Assembly (NCBI GenBank): GCA_964403795.1
Contig: CAYOHP010000020.1
Span: forward strand, 299 to 64,298
DNA from: CAYOHP01 sp964403795 [NCBI: uncultured bacterium]
Lineage (GTDB): Bacteria > Muiribacteriota > UBA6191 > CAZXTJ01
Direction: 5' to 3'
DNA: 64,000 nt
Part shown: one piece after another, positions 16,773-25,494 of the stretch
Layout of the letters: each line of letters begins with the position of its first letter
Numbering within the stretch: position 1 is the stretch's first letter
Translations under genes and position numbers: made by a program
The notes under the pieces: model-generated
What the model was told of the DNA's origin: nothing
Databases searched by the model: none
What the model saw: the letters and a program-made list of their open reading frames with translations, nothing else

Positions 16773-17519
16773 ATGCTCCTGATGGAAAGCTGTGTCCCTG
16801 GGCGACCCGCCCGGATCCTCTACGCCTCCCGGCCCTCGTGGATGCCGCTGGCCCTGACCCTGGGAATCCTGGTGGTGGCCGCGGGGGTCGGCCGGGCCGA
16901 TCCGATGGGGCAGGGCGTCGAGCCGGTCCCGGTTCCCGAGAGCCCGACCAAGGCCCCTTCGATCCGGGAGCCCCGGGTGGAAACCGTCCCGGCCGCGCCC
17001 GCACCCCGGGTCTCCCCCTGGGCCGCCGGGCAAGGGGCCGGGTGGGTGGAGCGACTCCCCCTGGCCGCCGGGCGCTACCGCCTGGTCAGCCCCTTCGGGT
17101 ACCGGGTCCACCCGATCCGGGGAGGGCGGCGCTTCCACTACGGGGTCGACCTCTCGGCGGCTCCGGGGGAGCCGGTCCTGGCGATCGCCCCGGGTTCGAT
17201 CAAGGCCTCGGGAACCGAGCCCGGGTTCGGCCACTGGGTCCTGGTCCGCCACCCTGGCAAGGCGCTGGCCTTCTACGGGCACCTGGCCGCCCCCACTCTC
17301 CTGGGGGTGGGGGCCAAAGTGTCCGCCGGCCAGGCGATCGGCCGGGTCGGGTCCTCGGGGATGTCCTCCGGACCACATCTCCATTTCGAGATCTGGCGTC
17401 CGGGCCAGGGGGTCGAAGCCCCCGGCGACCCCTACGTGGCGGGCCTGGGTGCGGTCGACCCCGAGCGCTGCCTCCGCCTCCGGGCCGGGCAAAAGGGCGC
17501 CGCCGCGGCGGCGGACTGA
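16773..17519 (+). CDS. M23-family metallopeptidase (LytM domain), exported
   Basis: 248 residues. A hydrophobic N-terminal segment (WMPLALTLGILVVAAGVG) serves as signal or anchor, followed by a Pro-rich stretch. Residues about 100-215 are a LytM/peptidase M23 domain: SPFGYRVHPIRGG, HYGVDLSAAPGEPV (first zinc ligands H and D), FGHWVLVRHPGKALAFYGHL, VGSSGMSSGPHLHFEIW (HxH ligand pair). All metal-binding residues are present, so it is probably an active endopeptidase cutting peptidoglycan cross-links in the periplasm, rather than a degenerate EnvC-type activator. Start chosen for AAGGGA just upstream. A stem-loop lies about 110 bp after the stop. Confidence 0.9.
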   Translation: MLLMESCVPGRPARILYASRPSWMPLALTLGILVVAAGVGRADPMGQGVEPVPVPESPTKAPSIREPRVETVPAAPAPRVSPWAAGQGAGWVERLPLAAGRYRLVSPFGYRVHPIRGGRRFHYGVDLSAAPGEPVLAIAPGSIKASGTEPGFGHWVLVRHPGKALAFYGHLAAPTLLGVGAKVSAGQAIGRVGSSGMSSGPHLHFEIWRPGQGVEAPGDPYVAGLGAVDPERCLRLRAGQKGAAAAAD

Positions 17520-17533
17520 AGGTGGCCGGGCGC

Positions 17534-17613
17534 AGCCGGAGCGCCCCCGGCTCTGCCGGGGGAAGCAGCGAGGCAGAGCCCGACCGCGAGCGAGCCCCTT
17601 GCGGGCGAGCTGC
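17534..17613. repeat. Dispersed intergenic repeat, copy A
   Basis: Shares AGCCGGAGCGCCCCCGG, a hairpin (CCCCCGG / CCGGGGG), GGGGG-A-GCAGCG and a 28-base identical end block that contains GAGCCCCTTGCGGGCGAGC with copy B near 56.2 kb. A 20-base core recurs at 63.28 kb. All copies lie outside the recognised genes. Confidence 0.7.
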
Positions 17614-17625
17614 AGAAAAGAAAGG

Positions 17626-17651
17626 GGCCCCGGGACTTGCGTCCCGAGGCC
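17626..17651 (+). terminator. Stem-loop terminator after the M23 gene
   Basis: GGCCCCGGGAC and GTCCCGAGGCC pair with a TTGC loop and one mismatch. It lies just before a possible small ORF, so it could also be a leader structure. Confidence 0.5.
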
Positions 17652-17676
17652 AGATCGGAAGAAATCGAGGAGGAGT

Positions 17677-17754
17677 GTGGAAGCTTTCGCTGCCACCTAC
17701 CCATACGAATCCTTCGGCACGAGGGTTCCAGGAATTTTCATGAATTTTTCGTGA
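17677..17754 (+). CDS. Possible 25-residue small protein
   Basis: GTG start directly after GAGGAGG; the frame reads VEAFAATYPYESFG then TRVPGIFMNFS and stops. Third codon positions are only about half G or C, unlike the neighbours, so this DNA may be of foreign origin or not coding. No similarity is recognised. The strong ribosome binding site in an otherwise gene-free stretch is the main support. Confidence 0.3.
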   Translation: MEAFAATYPYESFGTRVPGIFMNFS

Positions 17755-17843
17755 CCTTCCAAAGGGGGGTGCAAAGGTCCGGACTTGGCGGGTCCGGGAG
17801 GGTGGGGGCGAAAGGGGGGAAGGCCTGGCGATCGGCCCCCGGA

Positions 17844-18647
17844 TCAGTAGTCGCCGACCGACATGTCCGTGACCCGGTCGCCCTCGACCACGAACTTGCG
17901 GCTGGCGTTGCCCTCGCCCCAGACCATGCTGGCCCGACCCTCGTGCCGGAACTGCTTGTCGGGGGGCCCCAGGGTGGCGAGCAGGGCTCGCTCGGACATC
18001 CCCTTCCAGGGGGTACCGAGGGCGAACTTCTCGATCTCCTCGAGGGACCACCCGGCCACGTCGGGTCCCCGCAGCTCGGTGGACATGTACCAATGTTCCC
18101 GGTCCACCCGTTTGCCGTCGGTGAGCTGGAGCACCTTGGTCCCGCTCTGGGCGGTCGGGAGCCCGAAGAAGGTCGGGGTCTTGCGGGTCATCAGCTTGGC
18201 CCAGCGGAAGGCGTCGAGGCTGGCCTCCACCACCACGGTCCTGTGCTTGCCCCGCTTCTTCTGGAACTTGCCCCGTCCCGCCAGCCGGAGCTTCCCGGCG
18301 TCCCACTCGTAGAAGTAGAGGAGGGTTTCGGCCGGGAGCGACTCGGGGATGTCGGTCCGGGGGACTTCGGCGTAGAACCGGGCCTCGTCCCCACCCGCCA
18401 CGGTCATCCCGAACATCTTGTTCGAGGGGATGTGGAACTCCTGGATCCGCCACATCCCGGGGTCGGTCTTGGGGTCGTAGTCGTCGAGCCTGGCGGCACT
18501 CTTGCCCAGGCCCTTCTCCTTGGCCTCGGCGGCGGCCCGCTCGGCTGCCGCGGCCCGGGCCGCGGCGATCTTCTCCTGCAACGTCTGTCCGACGACCGGA
18601 CCGGCCATCCCCAGCAAGGCGATCAGCCCCGCGATCCTCTTGTCCAT
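17844..18647 (-). CDS. Exported protein with BamE/SmpA-like C-terminal half
   Basis: 267 residues starting at MDKRIAGLIALLGMAGPVVG, a signal peptide with cleavage before QT; GAGGTGG lies upstream. After a helical, Ala-rich segment (EKIAAARAAAAERAAAEAKE) the middle part has alternating strands (FYAEVPRTDIPESLPAETLL, YFYEWDAGKLRLAGRGKFQK). The end (LGTPWKGMSERALLATLGPP, MVWGEGNASRKFVVEGDRVT) resembles the small beta-alpha fold of SmpA/OmlA/BamE proteins, where a G-M-S-x-x-x-V-x-x-x-L-G-x-P pattern is typical. It may act in the envelope; the family call is tentative. A short dyad (ACCCCT / AGGGGT) lies upstream in the divergent spacer. Confidence 0.6.
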   Translation of the reverse strand: MDKRIAGLIALLGMAGPVVGQTLQEKIAAARAAAAERAAAEAKEKGLGKSAARLDDYDPKTDPGMWRIQEFHIPSNKMFGMTVAGGDEARFYAEVPRTDIPESLPAETLLYFYEWDAGKLRLAGRGKFQKKRGKHRTVVVEASLDAFRWAKLMTRKTPTFFGLPTAQSGTKVLQLTDGKRVDREHWYMSTELRGPDVAGWSLEEIEKFALGTPWKGMSERALLATLGPPDKQFRHEGRASMVWGEGNASRKFVVEGDRVTDMSVGDY

Positions 18648-18726
18648 GGCCACCACCTCGGTCTCTCGGGGGAGAGTGTAACCCCTACCCAAGGGGTACC
18701 CTTCGCGGGGGCGGAGGTGGAACGTC

Positions 18727-20643
18727 ATGCATCCTCGCCGGGAGTGGTTGGCGGCCCTGGCGCTGGTGGCCTCGATCGGTCGCCAGGTCGCGGCCCCGCA
18801 GAGTTTCTGGAGCACGGACTTCGACGGCACCGGCTCGGGATCGGGCTTCAACGTGAACTGGGGCGGTGGCGGCGGGGGCGGGGGTGGCCTCCACTACGGA
18901 GCCCCCGACCGGGCTCCTCCGCCCAACCCGGTCACCAGCGTGAAGATCATCACTCCGCCGTCCTCTTCCTCCCGGTCCTATTCCTCTCCTTCCTACTCCT
19001 CGTACACCCCCAGCTACAGCGACCAGCTGGCGGTCACCGCCATGTCGAGCATGTTCCAAGGCCTGTTCTCGAGCATGTTCAGCGGTCCCAGTCCGGCCCA
19101 GATCCGGGCCCGCCAGGAACGCCTGGAACGGGAACGCCAGGCCCGGATCGAGGCCGAACGCCGTCGCCGGGAGGAGGAGGAGCGCCAGAAGCGCGCCTAC
19201 GCCGACCAGAAGGCGAGGATCCAGGCCGAGGTCGACCGCACCCTCGACTCCATGGAGAAGCTCCCGTTCGCGGTCCGGGAACGGACCGGGCTCTTCGGGA
19301 GCAAGGAGCTGGTCCCGGACTTCCTCGGTGGCGGCGGAGGGGGTGGGGGTGGTGAGGAGGATCGCCGGGATGACACTTCGGTCGTGGACTTCTCCGACAT
19401 GACCGAAGAGGAGCTCGATGCCGGATGGCTCCGGGCCCAGGAACGGATGTTCGCGGAGCGGGCTCGCATGGAGCGCTCCCTGGGGGATGCCTACGAGCTG
19501 GGCGACACCCCCGCCATCGGGGCCCACCGCCCTGCCAGCTACCGGGTCGATTCCGAGGCGCAGGACTCGACGCTCCTTCCCGAGCCGCTGGTCGAGGCCG
19601 GGGCCGAGATCGCGGGCGAGGCAGCGATCGCAGGGCTGGCCCACTGGGCGAACGATCTCCGCATCCAGAACGCCATGCGTGCCAAGGGGCTGGCGGTCGA
19701 GCTGAACGAACTGCGCTCCCTCGAGAGCCTCCAGCGTCTCGGCAAGCTCGGGGATGCGGCCAAGTTGAAGCGCATGAAGGAACTCCAGGACCTCGCCAAG
19801 ACCGCCGCGGGCCTCTCGCCGATCACCGTGGTCACCACCCTGGGCGAGTTCGGCATCAAGGTGCTCGACCACGCCGGCAAGCGTCTCGACGAGTCGGGGG
19901 ACCGGCTCACCCGGGCCCTGGGTGACCGGCCGAAGATCGAGGCCCGGATCGACGCCTTGCGCGACCAGCTCCGGCGCGACGACCTCGATGCCCCCACCCG
20001 GGACCGCCTCGAGAAGGAGAAGCAGGCCCTCACCCACACCCTGGTGGAAGGCGACCGCCTGCTCGCCACCGCGGCCCAGACCGATCCCGAGGCCCAGGCG
20101 TTCATGGCGATGGTCGATCCCCGGACCCTGCGGGACGCCACCGTGGAGATGCTCCCCAGCCTTCCCCTCGGCGACATGGCGAAGGGACTGCAGCGGAAGG
20201 TCCTCTCGAGCGACCTGGCCCGGCCCTTCCTCAAGGGTCCTGCGGGGGCGATCCAGGGCAAGGTCGAGGTGGTGGCCAAGAAGCTCGACGAGCTGCGCAA
20301 GAAGGAGTGGGTCGCCAAGGGCGAGGAACTCGCCGGGGAGGCCGTAGAGGCCGGTCGGGAAGTCCGGGAAGCGATCGTGGGCGGAGGGGGCAAGACCGGC
20401 GCATCGAGGATCGGGCGGGCCGGGTACGAAGCGGCCACCACGGCCGCCGGCAAGGCCAAGGACAAGGCCGTCGAGGCGGTCCGCGACAAGTTCGAGAAGG
20501 CCCATCCCGGGGCCAAGACCGTCCGGGAGTCCCTGTCTCCCCAGGCGGTGACCAAGGGCGTGATCCGCTCCGCCACCGAGCCGCTCGTCGAGGGTGCCGA
20601 GGCGATCGCCTCCGATCTCGACTTCCAGCCGGGGAGCCCCTGA
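18727..20643 (+). CDS. Exported coiled-coil protein with polyglycine and Ser/Tyr tracts
   Basis: 638 residues with a signal peptide (WLAALALVASIGRQVAA). Residues about 45-55 and 200-210 are uninterrupted glycine runs; about 78-98 is a Ser/Tyr-rich tract (SSSSRSYSSPSYSSYTPSYS). A charged coiled coil follows (RQERLERERQARIEAERRRR). The second half is helical, with patches such as AGLAHWANDLRIQNAMRAKG and VEVVAKKLDELRKKEWVAKG, and a region resembling hydrophobic amphipathic helices seen in membrane-active proteins. No family is recognised. GGAGGTGG precedes the ATG. The next gene starts 1 base after its stop, so the two form an operon. Confidence 0.7.
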   Translation: MHPRREWLAALALVASIGRQVAAPQSFWSTDFDGTGSGSGFNVNWGGGGGGGGGLHYGAPDRAPPPNPVTSVKIITPPSSSSRSYSSPSYSSYTPSYSDQLAVTAMSSMFQGLFSSMFSGPSPAQIRARQERLERERQARIEAERRRREEEERQKRAYADQKARIQAEVDRTLDSMEKLPFAVRERTGLFGSKELVPDFLGGGGGGGGGEEDRRDDTSVVDFSDMTEEELDAGWLRAQERMFAERARMERSLGDAYELGDTPAIGAHRPASYRVDSEAQDSTLLPEPLVEAGAEIAGEAAIAGLAHWANDLRIQNAMRAKGLAVELNELRSLESLQRLGKLGDAAKLKRMKELQDLAKTAAGLSPITVVTTLGEFGIKVLDHAGKRLDESGDRLTRALGDRPKIEARIDALRDQLRRDDLDAPTRDRLEKEKQALTHTLVEGDRLLATAAQTDPEAQAFMAMVDPRTLRDATVEMLPSLPLGDMAKGLQRKVLSSDLARPFLKGPAGAIQGKVEVVAKKLDELRKKEWVAKGEELAGEAVEAGREVREAIVGGGGKTGASRIGRAGYEAATTAAGKAKDKAVEAVRDKFEKAHPGAKTVRESLSPQAVTKGVIRSATEPLVEGAEAIASDLDFQPGSP

Positions 20644-20644
20644 C

Positions 20645-21607
20645 ATGGAAGGCGACCACCGCGTCCCGGGACGCATCGGAGGCCCGGTCCTCCTCCTGCT
20701 CCTGGCGCTGGGAGCGACCCGGGCCGAGGAGGTCGTTCCCGGCACCCGGCTGGCGCTCGGCGAGGGGATCGCCGCCCACCGCCTGCTGGGACCTGCGACC
20801 GCCGCGCAGCGCGGCGTCAAACCGGGTCCGGGACTGGTGGGGCGTGCCGGGACCGAGTTGTGGGTGACCACCGGCGCCCGGGTCTACGAGGTGCACGGCG
20901 GCACGTTCAAGGGTCTGGCGACCGGAGGGCCCCTGACCGGACTGGCGGTCCTGGGGGGGGAGCTGCTGGCGGTGCGGGGGCGCGAATTGATGGGCCTCGA
21001 AGGCGTGGCGTTCCGGACCCGGGCGGTGCTCCCCGAGTCCGACATGCGGATCGAGGCGCTCGAGGGCGACGAGGGCCTGCTCCTCTACGGCGGACGGGAG
21101 ACCGGGACCTCGATCTACGTGCTGCTGGGCGACGGTCGCTACGAGCGCCTGGTGGAGGCCGACGGCCCGGTGACCGCGGCGCTCGAGGCCCAGGGCGAAG
21201 TGGTCTTCGCCTGCGGGCGCGACCTCTGGCTGCTCGCCCGGCTCGGGAGGCCCGTCAAGGTCTACACCGCGTTCCGGCCCATCTTCTCGATCGCCCGTCG
21301 GCCCGGATCCGGGGACCTCTGGTTCGCCACACCCTCCGGGGTCTTCGCGCTGCGCGCCGGGGGCGTGCAGCCGGTACTCGCCGGCGCCACCGGGTTCCTG
21401 CGTCATGACGGGCGGTTCCTGGTCGTCTCCGACCCGGTGCGCCGCACGGTGCTGGCGCTCTCCGGCGATCCGATCGGCTCGGGAGAGCCGGATCCGATGC
21501 CGGGGGCCGCGACCGGCGGTCCGCTCGAGAGTTCCCGGCAGGGGGCCGAGGCGGAGTCCCGCCCCGTGCCGCGACCGTCACCGGGCGGCCTCGATTTCAT
21601 GAAGTGA
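20645..21607 (+). CDS. Exported beta-propeller-like protein
   Basis: 320 residues with a signal peptide (GGPVLLLLLALGATRA). The mature part has repeated blocks of the kind W-V-T-T-G-A-R-V-Y-E-V, ELLAVRGRELMGLEG, GSGDLWFATPSGVFALRAGG and RFLVVSDPVRRTVLALSGD, which suggest a small beta-propeller or quinoprotein-like sensor. No catalytic motif is visible. The C terminus is a Pro/Ser/Arg-rich tail ending GGLDFMK. It lies directly after the coiled-coil protein gene, hinting that both act together outside the cytoplasm. Its 3' end overlaps the convergent kinase gene by 30 bp. Confidence 0.65.
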   Translation: MEGDHRVPGRIGGPVLLLLLALGATRAEEVVPGTRLALGEGIAAHRLLGPATAAQRGVKPGPGLVGRAGTELWVTTGARVYEVHGGTFKGLATGGPLTGLAVLGGELLAVRGRELMGLEGVAFRTRAVLPESDMRIEALEGDEGLLLYGGRETGTSIYVLLGDGRYERLVEADGPVTAALEAQGEVVFACGRDLWLLARLGRPVKVYTAFRPIFSIARRPGSGDLWFATPSGVFALRAGGVQPVLAGATGFLRHDGRFLVVSDPVRRTVLALSGDPIGSGEPDPMPGAATGGPLESSRQGAEAESRPVPRPSPGGLDFMK

Positions 21608-23947
21608 GAGCGGGATCGCCCCGGGGATCACCACCCGGCCGGCCGCCAGGTCGGCTTCGAGGTTGGCGCGTGCTCTCGCAACCGACGGCGTGAGCCGGGC
21701 GGTGTCCAGCCCGCGCAGCATCGCGAGGGCGACCAGCGCCTGGTCCCCGAGCGCTCCCACCCGCACCCGGTTCTTCAGGGTGTCGATCAAGGCCCGTGCC
21801 AGGTCCAGGGGGTGGAGCCTTGCCGCGACCGCTTCCAGGGGCAGGAGCAGGTCCTGGATCTCGTTGTCCTCGAGGAGACTGCTCCGCTCGAAGATCCGTT
21901 CGAGCAGCGCCGCACCCCGGAGTCGGCGGGTGACGGGATCGTCGCCCGCGACCCGGGAGGCCCGGGCCAGTCGGAGGAGTCCCGCCCGCATCCTCGCCTC
22001 GTAGGGCTCCGTCCACCGCTGGAGGATCTGGGCCGTCCGGAACAGGACGATCCCCGCGATCAGGTCCCTGGCCGGCCCATCGGGGCCCGGGGCCAACCAC
22101 GCCGCCTCCTCCCCGAACAGGGCGGGCGAGAGGAGCAGGGCCGAGGTCAGGTTCGGGCGCAGGTGCAGGAGCAGCCCGGCCCAGGCTCCATCGGTCCCCG
22201 AGGCCGCGGCCGATGCGGCCCAGATCGCCCGGCGGAACGCCAGGGTGGCGGGGCGGAGCCAGGTCGCGATCACGGCCCGATCCGCCGGGATCCTGAGTAC
22301 TCCGCTCGCCAGCGTGCTCATCGGATCTTCCGCGAACTGGGTCAGCGGTCTCAGATTGGCGAGAAGCGCCGGGAGTTGGGAGTCCGCCCGGCCCGCGGTG
22401 AGCTCGACTCCGAGGTCCTGCCTGAGCTCCAGGCTCCGTCCGAGCTCCCGGGCGGCGATCCCGGCCCACCCGGGTGCCACCCGCGGCATGCCCGACTCGA
22501 GCCATGCCAACTCCTCGGCGATGCGCTGCACCTGGCCGGGGAGGGGCACCGGGGCGAAGTCCCGGGCCGGAGGGAGGAGCGGGGCGAACGGAGGTTCGAA
22601 GCCGAGTTCGTCGAACCATTGGTCGAGGTCCATGACTTCGTCGCGCACGGACTCGGGCAGGCCGTCACCGGTCCCGGCCCGGGCGAGCTCGGCTCGAACC
22701 CTGGCGAGCGAGGGAAGTTCCCGCTGCAGCGACGCCAGGCCGGGTATGTCGGCGAGCTCGAGCGCCAGCCCGGAGGACTCGCCGTTGGGTCGCCGGAGCC
22801 TGGGGGCGAGCGATTCGAGTTCGCCCCGGAGCGTAGCCAGCCCCGGAAGCTTCGGGGCCTGCGTCGCGTCGGGTTCCCTACGGGGTGGGATCTCGACGCT
22901 CGGGGCGGGGGGCTTCTCCCGAGGCCATGCAAGCCAGGTGAGCGCCAGGAGGGCCCCGACACCCAGGGCGAGGCGGCGGGGATAGGCCGGCGTCGTCCGA
23001 TTCCCGGGGCGAAGGACGGACGCAGACGCAGCCTGCGGGAGGGCGGAGGTGGCCATCCCCGGGAGGTCGGAGGGGGGGACTTCGATCCGCACCGTGGCGG
23101 CAGCGGTCGGTGACCCGCGCTCGAGGGCCGCGATCATCCCGGCAAGATCGGGGAAGCGCGATCCGGGCCGGGGATCCATGGCGCGGCGGAGCACGGGCTC
23201 GAGACCCGCGACCTCCGGATCGGGGGCCTCGAGGGGTGCCGGTGGAGTCCCGGCGCGCAGGACGGCGAGCCTCTCGGAGATCCCGGCTCCCCAGGGGAGT
23301 CGGCCGCTGACCAGTCGATACCCGAGCACGCCCAGGGCGAACTGGTCGGTGGCGGGGGTGACCTCGCCGTCGAGGATCGCTTCCGGGGCCATGTAGGCCG
23401 GCGTCCCCAGGACCCTCCCTTCGGCGGTGACCACCGTGCTTCCCTGCTCGCGGCAGGCGATCCCGAAGTCGAGGAGGACCGCGGTGTCGTCCTCCCGGAT
23501 CATCACGTTCTCCGGCTTCAGGTCGCGATGGACGACCCCCTGGGCATGGGCCGCTCCCAGGGCGGCGGCGAGCTGCCGGAGCCAGGGCACCACCCGGGAC
23601 GCCGGCAGGGGACCCCGCGAGGCGAGGCTCGCCAGGGACACGCCGGGGACTCGCTCGTAGACGATCCAGGCGGTGCCGTCCTCCTCGACCCCGAAGTCGA
23701 GGACCCCGACGACGTGCGGGTGGCGGAGGGCAGCGGTGACCTTGGCCTCCCGCTCGAAGCGGGCGCGGAACTCGAGGTCGGGGAGCGAGGCGCGCAGGAC
23801 CTTGACCGCCACCTCCCGGTCGAGTTCGCGGTCCCAGGCCAGGACCACGCGACCGAAGCCGCCCTCGCCGAGCAGCTCGCGCTCTTCGAGCCGTCCGGCG
23901 AGCCCCGCCGGGAGCCAGCGGGGAGAGGGGGGTGACATCCCGGCCAT
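21578..23947 (-). CDS. Membrane Ser/Thr protein kinase (Hanks type)
   Basis: 789 residues. The kinase domain (about 19-285) is intact: ELLGEGGFGRVVLA, VAVKVL, HRDLKPEN, LLDFGIA, TPAYMAPEAI. After a linker there is one membrane segment (LALGVGALLALTWLAWP, near 325). The outer about 440 residues are helical with repeated Leu/Ala-rich segments (LALELADIPGLASLQREL, LLLHLRPNLTSALLLSPALF) and are not recognised as a known sensor domain. It resembles the kinase at 8.3 kb in layout, but the extracytoplasmic domains look different. It likely phosphorylates Ser/Thr targets in response to an envelope signal; the partner is not known. Confidence 0.92.
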   Translation of the reverse strand: MAGMSPPSPRWLPAGLAGRLEERELLGEGGFGRVVLAWDRELDREVAVKVLRASLPDLEFRARFEREAKVTAALRHPHVVGVLDFGVEEDGTAWIVYERVPGVSLASLASRGPLPASRVVPWLRQLAAALGAAHAQGVVHRDLKPENVMIREDDTAVLLDFGIACREQGSTVVTAEGRVLGTPAYMAPEAILDGEVTPATDQFALGVLGYRLVSGRLPWGAGISERLAVLRAGTPPAPLEAPDPEVAGLEPVLRRAMDPRPGSRFPDLAGMIAALERGSPTAAATVRIEVPPSDLPGMATSALPQAASASVLRPGNRTTPAYPRRLALGVGALLALTWLAWPREKPPAPSVEIPPRREPDATQAPKLPGLATLRGELESLAPRLRRPNGESSGLALELADIPGLASLQRELPSLARVRAELARAGTGDGLPESVRDEVMDLDQWFDELGFEPPFAPLLPPARDFAPVPLPGQVQRIAEELAWLESGMPRVAPGWAGIAARELGRSLELRQDLGVELTAGRADSQLPALLANLRPLTQFAEDPMSTLASGVLRIPADRAVIATWLRPATLAFRRAIWAASAAASGTDGAWAGLLLHLRPNLTSALLLSPALFGEEAAWLAPGPDGPARDLIAGIVLFRTAQILQRWTEPYEARMRAGLLRLARASRVAGDDPVTRRLRGAALLERIFERSSLLEDNEIQDLLLPLEAVAARLHPLDLARALIDTLKNRVRVGALGDQALVALAMLRGLDTARLTPSVARARANLEADLAAGRVVIPGAIPLSLHEIEAAR

Positions 23948-23984
23948 TCTACCCGGTGCGGTATCCTCGGGGCGGAGGTCCCGT

Positions 23985-24317
23985 GTGGGTCAACCTGCGA
24001 TGAAGTCCGCCGCCGAGAGCGGTTCCACCGAGATCCAGGCCCCCGAGGCCGCGGCCATCAAGGCCGAGTACTCGCGGCGCTGGTATCGCCAGCTCCTGAT
24101 CTCGGGACAGATCCTGGTCTTCGCGTTCCCGGTACTGATCCTCGGCGAGCGGTCCGGGGACGTGCCGGCCTGGGCCGTCGGGATGGCGCTCCTCTCGGTG
24201 CTCGTCGGCCTGGCCGGTTCCTTCTGGAACTGGCGCTGCCCGCACTGCAGTACCTACTTCGGCAAGAAGTTCCTCGGCCTGCGCTTCTGCGCCAGTTGCG
24301 GGATCGAACTGGTCTAG
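23985..24317 (+). CDS. Small two-helix membrane protein with C-terminal zinc ribbon
   Basis: 110 residues from a GTG with GGAGG 6-7 bp upstream; an ATG five codons later is the alternative. Two hydrophobic segments (LLISGQILVFAFPVLILG and AVGMALLSVLVGLAGSFW) are followed by CPHCSTYFGKKF and FCASCG, a CxxC-x14-CxxC zinc ribbon at the C terminus. The role is unknown; such proteins are common in Planctomycetota. The gene is divergent from the kinase gene with a spacer of about 40 bp, so they may share a control region. Confidence 0.7.
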   Translation: MGQPAMKSAAESGSTEIQAPEAAAIKAEYSRRWYRQLLISGQILVFAFPVLILGERSGDVPAWAVGMALLSVLVGLAGSFWNWRCPHCSTYFGKKFLGLRFCASCGIELV

Positions 24318-24369
24318 GCACCCACGCGCCGGCCCGGTACCCGAAGGAGAGAGACCCGAGGATCCTCCC

Positions 24370-25494
24370 ATGCTGGTCGTACCCCGGCCGCACGAGATCA
24401 AGGGTTCCCTGGTCCGACTCCCGGTCCGGGTCCTGCCCGAGAGGCGTCCGGCCTTCGAGGTGGCCTGGAGATTCCCGGTACGGTTCCTCCATCGTTGGTC
24501 CGGGAGCGCGGACGCCTTCGCGGTGGCATTCGTCTTCTTCGCCATGCACTCGGGCGAGAGGCTCCGGATCGAGGGACGGGTCTCCCCATCGCTGCTCGCG
24601 AACCTCGAGCGATTCCAGGAGATCTGGACCTGTTGGAGACCCGACCGGTATCGAACGGTCCCGATCGAGGCCGCGGAGGAGCGGGAGGAGCCGCGGGCTG
24701 ACCCGGGGACCTCCCTCGCCCTGTTCTCGGGTGGAGTGGATGCGGCCTTCTCCACCCTGCTCCATCACAGGAGGGAGGCCGGTCGTCGCAGCCGACGGAT
24801 CGAGGCCTGCGTCCTGGCGGGCGGGATGGGCGGCTTCCAAGGGCAGGCGTTCCGCCTCTTCGAGGCCGAGGTCGGGCTCGTGTCCGAGGTGCTTGCGAGT
24901 CTGGGGATCCCGCTCCTGTCGATCTCCTCGAACTGGCAACTCCAGGCCGGGAGGCTCGGCCTGGACATCCGGGACCTCTTCGTCACCGGCTTCGTCGCCT
25001 GCCTGTACCTGCTGCGGGGGCAGGCCGGTTCGGCCCTCCTGGCTGCCGGCGAGACCTCGTACCGCTACACCGCAGGTGTGGATGGTTCGTCCCCCCTGAC
25101 CGATCCCCTGCTCGGCTCCACCCTCTTCCCGATCCTCCACGAGGGCTGCGCCCATTCCCGGGTCGAGAAGCTTCGACTCCTGGGTACCGTTCCGGAGCTG
25201 CTGCGGATCCTCAGGGTCTGCAACCGGACCCTCCGCGACCGGAGGAACTGTGGCTGCTGCGAGAAGTGCCTGCGCACCGCGCTCGCCTGTCGGATCGCCG
25301 GCGTCGCAGGTCCAGAGGGCCTCGGGCCTCCCTCCTGCGAGGCTCTGGCCGACCTCGAGATCCCTGCCGGATATCTCACGCGGACCTGGAGGGACATGCT
25401 CGCCGAGGCGCGTGGGGTCGGCCTGGAGCGGGAGGCCTGGTTCGGCCTGGTCGAGTCGAAGCTGCCGCCGGTCCAGGCCGGGAGCCGAGGCTAG
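24370..25494 (+). CDS. PP-loop ATP-pyrophosphatase-like protein
   Basis: 374 residues. LALFSGGVDAAFSTL is the SGGVDS-type PP-loop that binds ATP in QueC, asparagine synthetase and thiolation enzymes. The second conserved block is RDRRNCGCCEKCLRT near residue 300, a Cys cluster (NCGxCxKC) that could hold zinc or take part in catalysis. The N-terminal part has PSLLANLERFQEIWTCWRPD. Members of such families adenylate a carboxylate, amide or tRNA base. The substrate is unknown. It is convergent with, and overlaps by 4 bp, the minus-strand operon that encodes radical SAM enzymes, so it may be a neighbour rather than a pathway member. Confidence 0.65.
   Translation: MLVVPRPHEIKGSLVRLPVRVLPERRPAFEVAWRFPVRFLHRWSGSADAFAVAFVFFAMHSGERLRIEGRVSPSLLANLERFQEIWTCWRPDRYRTVPIEAAEEREEPRADPGTSLALFSGGVDAAFSTLLHHRREAGRRSRRIEACVLAGGMGGFQGQAFRLFEAEVGLVSEVLASLGIPLLSISSNWQLQAGRLGLDIRDLFVTGFVACLYLLRGQAGSALLAAGETSYRYTAGVDGSSPLTDPLLGSTLFPILHEGCAHSRVEKLRLLGTVPELLRILRVCNRTLRDRRNCGCCEKCLRTALACRIAGVAGPEGLGPPSCEALADLEIPAGYLTRTWRDMLAEARGVGLEREAWFGLVESKLPPVQAGSRG

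Larger units (their letters stand above)
17520..17843. other. Intergenic region with repeat copy, terminator and a small frame
   Basis: This 324-base stretch separates the M23 gene from the convergent exported protein gene. It holds a copy of the dispersed repeat, two stem-loops, a 25-codon frame with a strong ribosome binding site, and an AT-richer pocket (ATTTTCATGAATTTTTCG) that stands out from the surrounding DNA. Nothing else is seen. Confidence 0.6.
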
